From assembly GCA_030592825.1 (NCBI GenBank), contig JAUVIG010000057.1, positions 1-13,789 on the forward strand: a DNA stretch of 13,789 bases, written 5' to 3'. This DNA comes from Chlorobiota bacterium (GTDB taxonomy: Bacteria; Bacteroidota; Bacteroidia; Bacteroidales; JAADGE01). The notes below the pieces were generated by a model that worked only from the letters and a program-made list of their open reading frames with translations, ran no database searches and was not told the origin of the DNA. A program made the position numbers and the translations under genes. Numbering within the stretch: position 1 is the first letter of the stretch; each line of letters begins with the position of its first letter. Below are positions 1 to 5,659 of this stretch, one piece after another.

Positions 1-245
1 ATCTCTTTTTCAATTCCCGACTCAATTTCAATCTCTACATAATTAAATAATGGTTTATTTAACAGATTCTTTTTGCTTTTTTCGATTTCAATCTCTAATT
101 CAGAAAAGGAAATACTGTCATCCTTTTTGAAAGTCAATTCTCTTATGATCGTTTCGACTTTTGTTTTTTTATTACCCTCAATTTTTATTTCAGTAATTAT
201 TACTTTTTTATCATTATTGTTTTGGGAGGAAAGGGGCGATAACAT
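1..245 (-). CDS. BamA/Omp85-type outer-membrane protein, N-terminal part (cut by window edge)
   Basis: This is the 5' end of a gene that runs off the left edge. After a short hydrophobic stretch ending in LSPLSSQ, the reading frame gives VIITEIKIEGNKKTK, then RELTFKKDDSISF and LLNKPLFNYVEIE. This beta-alpha-alpha-beta pattern, with the EGNKKTK and RELTFKKGD-like signatures, is that of a first POTRA domain in Bacteroidota BamA/TamA-type proteins, which insert beta-barrels into the outer membrane. The barrel is not in the window. The start is uncertain. The ATG at 245 leaves too short a signal peptide, while the same frame stays open and encodes KISGVFRGSVLIYVLIIFM just upstream, which looks like a real signal core. 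No in-frame ATG, GTG or TTG lies between 246 and 334; the next ones (TTG at 365, GTG at 374) fall inside a MITE-like element. Family call is fairly sure, start is not. Confidence 0.72.
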   Translation of the reverse strand, partial: MLSPLSSQNNNDKKVIITEIKIEGNKKTKVETIIRELTFKKDDSISFSELEIEIEKSKKNLLNKPLFNYVEIEIESGIEKE

Positions 246-333
246 AAAAATAATAAGAACGTAAATTAAGACAGACCCTCGGAATACGCCGGATATTTTA
301 TATTGACTATTGATTTTTTTATATTTTATTATT

Positions 334-463
334 GAGTTCAGTTTAAAAAGGAAAAAATCATTCAAAAGATGCACAGCAACTTTTATAATCAGACAGAAAT
401 AAGCATGATCAATTTTTTGTATTTTGCAGAATTAGTTGCTTTGCACCTTTTTATACTACACTC
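334..463. mobile_element. MITE-like element, copy 1 (about 130 bp)
   Basis: This non-coding element has inner inverted arms at 364-381 (AAAAGATGCACAGCAACT) and 434-451 (AGTTGCTTTGCACCTTTT). They match in 16 of 18 positions around a 52-nt centre. The outer ends are GAGTTC at the left and CACTC at the right. The same layout recurs at 13100-13230 with the same 52-nt centre and the same 12 nt from the right inner arm to the outer end. The flanks are ATTATT (328-333) and ATTATC (464-469), a 5-of-6 direct repeat that fits a decayed 6-bp target duplication. The right flank contains the stop codon of the glycosyltransferase, so the element sits immediately behind that gene and in front of the BamA-like gene. 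It encodes no plausible protein and is probably non-autonomous. The transposase family that moves it cannot be told from sequence alone. Confidence 0.6.
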
Positions 464-464
464 A

Positions 465-1205
465 TTATCTGAAAATTTTACTCTTTGATATGCCTATTTT
501 ATTAAAAAAGTAAGATAATGAAACTCCCAAAACTCCAATGCCGTATTTAGTACTTCTTTTTATATTTATGGAAGATGCTTCTTCAAAATATTTTGTAGGA
601 CAAGTAATTTCAGCAATTTCAAAGCCTTTGTAAAATATTTGTGCCAACATTTGATTATCAAATACAAAATCATCAGAATTTATGTTGAAATTTACAGACT
701 CCAAAACTTCTTTTGAAAAAGCACGGAATCCGGTATGATATTCAGATAATTTTTGATTCATAAATATATTTTGAAAAAGAGTAAGAAAACGATTTGAAAT
801 ATATTTATAACACGGCATCCCACCCTTTAAAGCACCTTTTCCCAATATTCTTGATCCGATGGCAACCGGATAAACATCATTTGCAATTAAATAACATAAA
901 GAATGGATTAATTTTGGTGTATATTGGTAATCGGGATGCAACATCACAACAATATCGGCATTCAATTCCAAAGCTTTATTATAACAGGATTTCTGGTTAG
1001 CTCCGTATCCTTTATTTTTATCATGCTTTATAACATGTTTTATTCCGATTCGTTTCGCTTCTTTTATAGTATTGTCGCTGCTCAAATCATCCGTTAAGAT
1101 AACATCGTCAACGATGTCAAAAGGGATTTCATTATAAGTTGTTTCAAGTGTTTTTTCGGCATTATATGCAGGTAATACAACAACAACTTTTTTATTTTTT
1201 ATCAT
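465..1205 (-). CDS. Glycosyltransferase family 2 (dolichyl-phosphate mannose synthase-like)
   Basis: This 246-residue GT-A fold glycosyltransferase transfers a sugar from a nucleotide-sugar donor. It opens with VVVVLPAYNAEKTLE (residues 7-21), the standard GT2 start. DDLSSDNT at 39-46 holds the nucleotide-binding Asp, and HPDYQY at 90-95 stands where the metal-binding DxD-type motif lies. GSRILGKGAL follows at 117-126, and YHTGFRAFSKEVL lies in the acceptor half. The DPM1-like subgroup often makes polyprenyl-phosphate sugars or decorates glycans at the cytoplasmic membrane face, but the substrate here cannot be read. There is no C-terminal transmembrane segment, so the protein is probably soluble or peripheral. 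The start is the ATG at 1205, 20 bp behind a TAGTTTTG promoter box. The stop lies 2 bp from MITE copy 1. No glycan gene cluster surrounds it. Confidence 0.9.
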   Translation of the reverse strand: MIKNKKVVVVLPAYNAEKTLETTYNEIPFDIVDDVILTDDLSSDNTIKEAKRIGIKHVIKHDKNKGYGANQKSCYNKALELNADIVVMLHPDYQYTPKLIHSLCYLIANDVYPVAIGSRILGKGALKGGMPCYKYISNRFLTLFQNIFMNQKLSEYHTGFRAFSKEVLESVNFNINSDDFVFDNQMLAQIFYKGFEIAEITCPTKYFEEASSINIKRSTKYGIGVLGVSLSYFFNKIGISKSKIFR

Positions 1206-1225
1206 AAACCGGTTAATTTAAACTA

Positions 1226-1233
1226 CAAAACTA
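1226..1233 (-). promoter_or_regulatory. Bacteroidota-type -7 element for the glycosyltransferase
   Basis: The minus strand reads TAGTTTTG, matching the Bacteroidota -7 consensus TAnnTTTG. It would place the transcript start near 1219, about 14 nt before the ATG at 1205. No convincing TTTG -33 element was found at the usual spacing (TTTC is closest), so the call rests on the -7 box and its position. Confidence 0.45.
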
Positions 1234-1315
1234 AAATATTTTAGTGGATATGAAATACTTATCTGACATTTTAAAACTAATACCGGATATTAATTTATAA
1301 CTCCGAAAAACCAAT

Positions 1316-1323
1316 TACTTTTG
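1316..1323 (+). promoter_or_regulatory. Bacteroidota-type -7 element for apbE
   Basis: TACTTTTG matches TAnnTTTG. The transcript start would be near 1330, about 40 nt upstream of the ATG at 1372. Because the box overlaps the TTG at 1321 that would open the longest reading frame, it argues against that TTG as the start and supports 1372. No clear -33 partner is visible. Confidence 0.45.
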
Positions 1324-1371
1324 CAGTTGAATATAAAGGCAGCCTCTAAAAATTTATTCAAATCAAAAAAT

Positions 1372-2373
1372 ATGAAAAGATATAATTATTTAATTATTTT
1401 GGTTATTATTTTGTTAAGTTCATGCGGACAAAAACAAGAATTTTATAAAATTGCAGGAGAAACACAGGGTACTAAATACAGTATATTATTTGAAGGCAAA
1501 CACGATAATCTTAAAAAAGAAGTTGATTCAGTTCTGCATGCTTTTGACATGTCGCTTTCTACTTATGAACCTACTTCGATAATTTCGCAAATTAACCAAG
1601 GTAATAATGTAGAAGTTGATGATCTTTTTAAAGAAATGTTCTATAAAGCGAAAGAAGTAACAGAAAAATCTGACGGTGCATTTGATATTACTTTAGGTCC
1701 TATTATTAATGCATACGGTTTCGGATACGAAGAAATTGAAACTGAAATTGACAGCATTCTGATAGACAGCCTGTTGGGGCTTGTGGGCATGAATAAAGTC
1801 AGAATTGAAAATAATATTTTTATTAAAGATGATATACGTATTAAAATTTCAGGTAATGCAATTGCTCAAGGTCAAGCCGTTGATATGATTTCTGCATATA
1901 TTGAAACAAAAGGAATTAAAAATTATATGGTTGAAATTGGAGGAGAATTGAAAGTAAAAGGATTAAAATACGGTAAGAAATGGAAAATTGGTATTGACAA
2001 ACCTATTGAAGGTAATGATGTGGCAGGTCAAGAATTACAAACTATATTAGCCCTGACAGATAAAGCAATGGCAACATCCGGTAATTACAGAAAATTTTAC
2101 ATTAAGGACGGAAAAAAATATTCTCATTCTATTAATCCGAAAACAGGCTATCCGTCTTATCAAAATATCTTAAGTGCTACTGTTTTAGCTGAAGATTGCA
2201 TGTCAGCAGATGCTTATGCAACCGCTTGTATGGTTTCGGGTCTTGAAAAAAGTATTAAGATCATTGAAAGTGATCCGACATTAGATGCATACTTTGTTTA
2301 TTCAGATGCTGAAACCGGAGAAATGAAAGTTTACTATACTGATGCTGTTGAAAATATGATTATTGAGAAATAG
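1372..2373 (+). CDS. apbE: FAD:protein FMN transferase (ApbE), lipoprotein
   Basis: This 333-residue enzyme covalently attaches FMN from FAD to a Thr/Ser of target flavoproteins, as known for NqrB, NqrC and RnfG. It has a lipoprotein signal (MKRYNYLIILVIILLSSCGQ, lipobox LSSC, Cys18), so it should act at the periplasmic face of a membrane. Family motifs appear in order: GNAIAQGQAVD at 161-171, EIGGEL around 190, TSGNYRKFY from 235, HSINPKTGYPS from 252, and ADAYATA with Asp280 and Thr284 as the usual metal ligands. The length is normal. The frame opens further upstream at a TTG (1321), but the ATG at 1372 puts the signal peptide at the true N-terminus and clears the promoter box. No Nqr or Rnf gene lies in this window, so its target protein is elsewhere. 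Confidence 0.95.
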   Translation: MKRYNYLIILVIILLSSCGQKQEFYKIAGETQGTKYSILFEGKHDNLKKEVDSVLHAFDMSLSTYEPTSIISQINQGNNVEVDDLFKEMFYKAKEVTEKSDGAFDITLGPIINAYGFGYEEIETEIDSILIDSLLGLVGMNKVRIENNIFIKDDIRIKISGNAIAQGQAVDMISAYIETKGIKNYMVEIGGELKVKGLKYGKKWKIGIDKPIEGNDVAGQELQTILALTDKAMATSGNYRKFYIKDGKKYSHSINPKTGYPSYQNILSATVLAEDCMSADAYATACMVSGLEKSIKIIESDPTLDAYFVYSDAETGEMKVYYTDAVENMIIEK

Positions 2374-2505
2374 GATTGATGCCGATTGAATAAGATTGAT
2401 GTAGATTGAATGAGATTGATGTAGATTGAATGAGATTGATGTAGATTGAATAAGATTGATTAGATTGAATGAGATTGATTAGATTGAATGAGATTGAAAA
2501 GATTG
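2374..2505. repeat. 20-bp tandem repeat directly after the apbE stop codon
   Basis: The unit GATTGATGTAGATTGAATGA begins at the base after the TAG stop. There are four 20-bp copies (2374-2453), two 19-bp copies lacking one G (2454-2491) and a partial copy (2492-2505). Differences are few: CC for TA in the first copy, and AA for GA at some unit ends. The rest of the gap to the end of namZ (2506-2686) is low-complexity sequence with loose TTACATTG-like words. I see no gene, promoter or clear terminator in it. The two flanking genes converge here. Confidence 0.85.
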
Positions 2506-2686
2506 TTACATTGCTGCATTGCTCCATTATTACATTGTTAAATTGTTACATTTGCAAATTTAACGAATATTAAATTTATGTTTAGTGTATAATGTTTAAC
2601 TGTTTAATAATAAATTAATTATAATCATAAACAAATAAACAGAAAACGAAACAATCTAACCATAGAGCAATATAACAATGAATTTT

Positions 2687-4039
2687 TTACTCAAAATCAA
2701 CGTATAACAAATACTTCTTTCTCATCTTTTTATATGCTTCTAAATCTTCTTTCCAAGTTTCTCTTATTTCATCCTCTTTCATTCCTTTAATAATTTGATC
2801 TGCAAGCAATGAATTTCCGGCTAATAAATTAAACCAATTCCTGTTGGTGATCATATCTCCTCTGTTTTCAAACTTATCGGCAAACTCAATAATGTATTGC
2901 AAGCTGAAATATGCATCCGAATTGCTGTTTTTCAAATCAATTCCATAGCACGTTTTCCCTTCCTGTACAGGATTCATTTGCATTCCGGAAATATCTTGGG
3001 GAACAAAAGTAAAATTTCCGAATTGTTTATCAGGATATCCTATCACCTGAAACGGGAACTCTGTCCCTCGCCCTATGCTCACTTTAGTTGCTTCAAAAAA
3101 ACATAAAGAAGGATATAAACGAATTGCAATATCATTTGGTAAATTCGGAGAAGGCTTTACTTTTAAATGCCATAACATTGAATGATCGTAATTCTCAACT
3201 TTAACAACTTCAAGATCGCATTTAATCCCGCCCTTTAACCAGCCTTCACCATTGATCATAAGGGCTAATTCGCCTACTGTCAATCCGTGCACAACAGGAA
3301 TAGGATGCATTCCGACAAATGATCTGTATTTGATGTTAAGCACAGGACCGTCAACATAATCACACAGAGGGTTTGGTCTGTCAAATATGAGCAACTTCTT
3401 ATTGTTTTCGGCACAAGCCTCCATTACATAATGCATACTGCTTATGTATGTATAAAACCGAACACCCACATCTTGAATATCGAAAATTACAATATCAACA
3501 TCTTTCAATTGTTCAGGTTTCGGTTTTCTGTTTGATCCGTAAATCGGTATAATCGGAATACCTGTTTTGATATCAAACTCGTACTTAAAACTTTTACCTC
3601 TGTCAACAGTTCCTCTGAAACCATGTTCGGGTGAGAGTATTTTAACTACATTTATATTTTTACTGAGCAAAAAATCAACAAGGTGTGTTGTATCAATTAA
3701 ACTTGTTTGGTTTGCAACAACAGCAATTTTCTTTCCGTATAATTTATGAAGATACTTATTACTGCTCTCTGCACCTACCCTAATAACTTCAGGTAATTGA
3801 ATATTGACTTTTTTTAAGCTGTCAACAGCAGTTATTCCGGGCAAAGTATCTTTGATTATTAAATTTGTAGTATCAGTATGAAATTGTGTAATGTTTTCAT
3901 GAATCTTCGGAGTACAAGAAATAATGAAAAAAATATTAAATAAAACTATTAAGTTTTTTAATAGGTAAAATCGATAATCAAATTCGGTTTCTATTGGTCC
4001 GGTGGTATGCTGTTCTTGAATTTTGTTTGTTTTAGCCAT
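2687..4039 (-). CDS. namZ: NamZ-type exo-beta-N-acetylmuramidase lipoprotein (DUF1343)
   Basis: This is a 450-residue DUF1343 protein. Characterised members (NamZ, glycoside hydrolase family GH171) release N-acetylmuramic acid from the non-reducing end of peptidoglycan fragments, serving cell-wall recycling. Family blocks are present: KKIAVVANQTS (103-113), LSPEHGFRG (135-143) with Glu138, the likely active-site acid, then FDIQDVGVRFYTYISSMHYVMEA, FDRPNPL, VVHGLTVGELALMINGE, and KPSPNLPN followed by SIGRGTEFPFQ. A hydrophobic stretch ends at SC (Cys42), a lipobox-like site. About 28 hydrophilic residues precede it, which is unusual for a lipoprotein signal. The ATG at 4039 is the only ordinary in-frame start and lies 9 bp behind the methyltransferase stop, so it would be read as the fourth gene of that operon although it is functionally unrelated. 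Confidence 0.87.
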   Translation of the reverse strand: MAKTNKIQEQHTTGPIETEFDYRFYLLKNLIVLFNIFFIISCTPKIHENITQFHTDTTNLIIKDTLPGITAVDSLKKVNIQLPEVIRVGAESSNKYLHKLYGKKIAVVANQTSLIDTTHLVDFLLSKNINVVKILSPEHGFRGTVDRGKSFKYEFDIKTGIPIIPIYGSNRKPKPEQLKDVDIVIFDIQDVGVRFYTYISSMHYVMEACAENNKKLLIFDRPNPLCDYVDGPVLNIKYRSFVGMHPIPVVHGLTVGELALMINGEGWLKGGIKCDLEVVKVENYDHSMLWHLKVKPSPNLPNDIAIRLYPSLCFFEATKVSIGRGTEFPFQVIGYPDKQFGNFTFVPQDISGMQMNPVQEGKTCYGIDLKNSNSDAYFSLQYIIEFADKFENRGDMITNRNWFNLLAGNSLLADQIIKGMKEDEIRETWKEDLEAYKKMRKKYLLYVDFE

Positions 4040-4048
4040 ACTTTTGAT

Positions 4049-5659
4049 TTAATTTTTCCCTCTGTTCAATCTCCGTTTCGATAACCTTTTCCAAATACTA
4101 TCCGCTAATTCAATTTCAGAATCAGTTAGCCCGAAATTTTCTTTTAATATTTTTTCATTCGTAATTTTTAGTAATTCAGAAATATCTTTTTTTTCTCTAA
4201 TCGTTTTATTGATTAATAGTAATAGTTCTGCATTATTTTTATTGTATGGTAACAGAATTCTTTCTACTTCATTTGGCATTAATTCCAAAACTCCTCCTCC
4301 GTGACTTCTTCCGCAGATTTCAGAGAATGCAAAAGAAAGTGAATTGTAATAACTTGCAGTTAATGCTTTTATTTCGACATTTTTTTTTACCCAGACCCTA
4401 TGCATTGTATCAGTTGTAAATGCTTTTGCTTCATTTATTATTAACTTAGGATACTTATTATTTCTACGTATAAATAGAGCATCTGAAATTCGTTGAGAAG
4501 GAACAATTTGCCATTCGTCTCGAATTCGACATTTATAACCTCTATTTATCCCTGCTTCTTCACCCCAAGCAATATAATCTTTTGCTCCAAGTGAACCATT
4601 CAGGTCAGCCATCTTTGGGAAAATCAATAAGTGGGTTCTTGCTTCTGAATCTCTGTTTTTAATCCAATCTTTTTCTGTGAATATTGCACTTGGAACTTGT
4701 ACACTTCTGCCAACTAACGGCTTTGCATATTTTTCTAAATTGTAAAATTGCACAGTGGAAAGTGGTACAGTAAAAAATGAATTTGAACCTGTTGTTATTC
4801 CTACTTCTACTTTTGCAAAATCGCCTAATTTTGAAATTATGCTTTCTGTTTGAAGTCGTTCTAAAAAATCTATCTCTTTTTGGTCAAGAAAATAAAAAGT
4901 CCATTTATTTGACTTAAAATCTATCTTTTTCTTTGGGCTTTTAAGTTTTAATATGTCTAACTTTTGAAGTTCTTTCGCATCTCTTAATTCTAAATGTTCT
5001 ATTAGATGTGTGTTGGTACAATTTTTCTCACACAGCAATAACACAACTTCTTGTTGAATATCAGGAAAAACTAATTTTTCAAAAGATATAATGTTTATTT
5101 TATTGTAGAACTGTCCTAAAAACTCTCTCAAAGGTTGAGCATAAGAAACTTGCAATATTTCAGCAGGTAAAACAAAGCCTATTTTCCCTTGCTCTTTTAA
5201 GAGTAGAGAAGAGCCTACAACAAAGGAAACCCAAGCATTGGTAAGTTTGGAATATTTCAGTTTTGCTTTATCAAAAATTGCAGATGCAAATTTTTGTTGT
5301 TCTCTGTCAAAATATTGGTAGCGTATGTATGGCGGATTTCCTATTATTAAATCGAATTTTTGTTTTGTATTAACACAAAAATTGTGAAAATCAGAATTGA
5401 TAATTTTTGATTTATTTAAGCCAATTTTCCCTGATTTGATTGCTTCAATTTCATCAAATTCAATTGCTGTAACAGAATTGTATTCGTAATTACCTTTTCG
5501 GATTTCTTCTAAAAAAACACCATCTCCACAACTTGGTTCAAGAATATCTAATTCTTTATTTCCATTAAAAGCCCATTTTAACATAAATGTTGCAATAGGT
5601 TCAGGAGTGTAAAATCCACCCCTTAATTTTTCCTTAGATGCGTTTTTAATTAATTGCAT
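4049..5659 (-). CDS. N6-adenine DNA methyltransferase, companion of the type IIG enzyme
   Basis: This 536-residue gamma-class DNA adenine methyltransferase has motif X-like GGFYTPEPIA (14-23), the AdoMet-binding motif I LEPSCGDGVF (40-49) and the catalytic NPPY (108-111) inside FDLIIGNPPYIRYQYF. The rest is a target-recognition half of the TaqI/Eco57I type. It overlaps the upstream restriction-modification gene by 14 bp (ATG inside ATATATGCAATTAATTAA), which suggests translational coupling. In the Eco57I system, as I recall it, a bifunctional enzyme of about 1000 residues is paired with a separate methylase of about 540 residues that protects both strands of an asymmetric site; length and order here match that plan. 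The recognition sequence cannot be read from the protein. The ATG at 5659 is the first in frame and sits right before the conserved N-terminus. Confidence 0.88.
   Translation of the reverse strand: MQLIKNASKEKLRGGFYTPEPIATFMLKWAFNGNKELDILEPSCGDGVFLEEIRKGNYEYNSVTAIEFDEIEAIKSGKIGLNKSKIINSDFHNFCVNTKQKFDLIIGNPPYIRYQYFDREQQKFASAIFDKAKLKYSKLTNAWVSFVVGSSLLLKEQGKIGFVLPAEILQVSYAQPLREFLGQFYNKINIISFEKLVFPDIQQEVVLLLCEKNCTNTHLIEHLELRDAKELQKLDILKLKSPKKKIDFKSNKWTFYFLDQKEIDFLERLQTESIISKLGDFAKVEVGITTGSNSFFTVPLSTVQFYNLEKYAKPLVGRSVQVPSAIFTEKDWIKNRDSEARTHLLIFPKMADLNGSLGAKDYIAWGEEAGINRGYKCRIRDEWQIVPSQRISDALFIRRNNKYPKLIINEAKAFTTDTMHRVWVKKNVEIKALTASYYNSLSFAFSEICGRSHGGGVLELMPNEVERILLPYNKNNAELLLLINKTIREKKDISELLKITNEKILKENFGLTDSEIELADSIWKRLSKRRLNRGKN

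Noticed and set aside
73..264. Plus-strand 63-codon reading frame
   Set aside because: It lies opposite the POTRA-coding frame, which has a recognisable domain; the plus-strand peptide has none.
2374..2505. CRISPR-like array
   Set aside because: Units are contiguous with no unique spacers and no cas genes; it is a plain tandem repeat.
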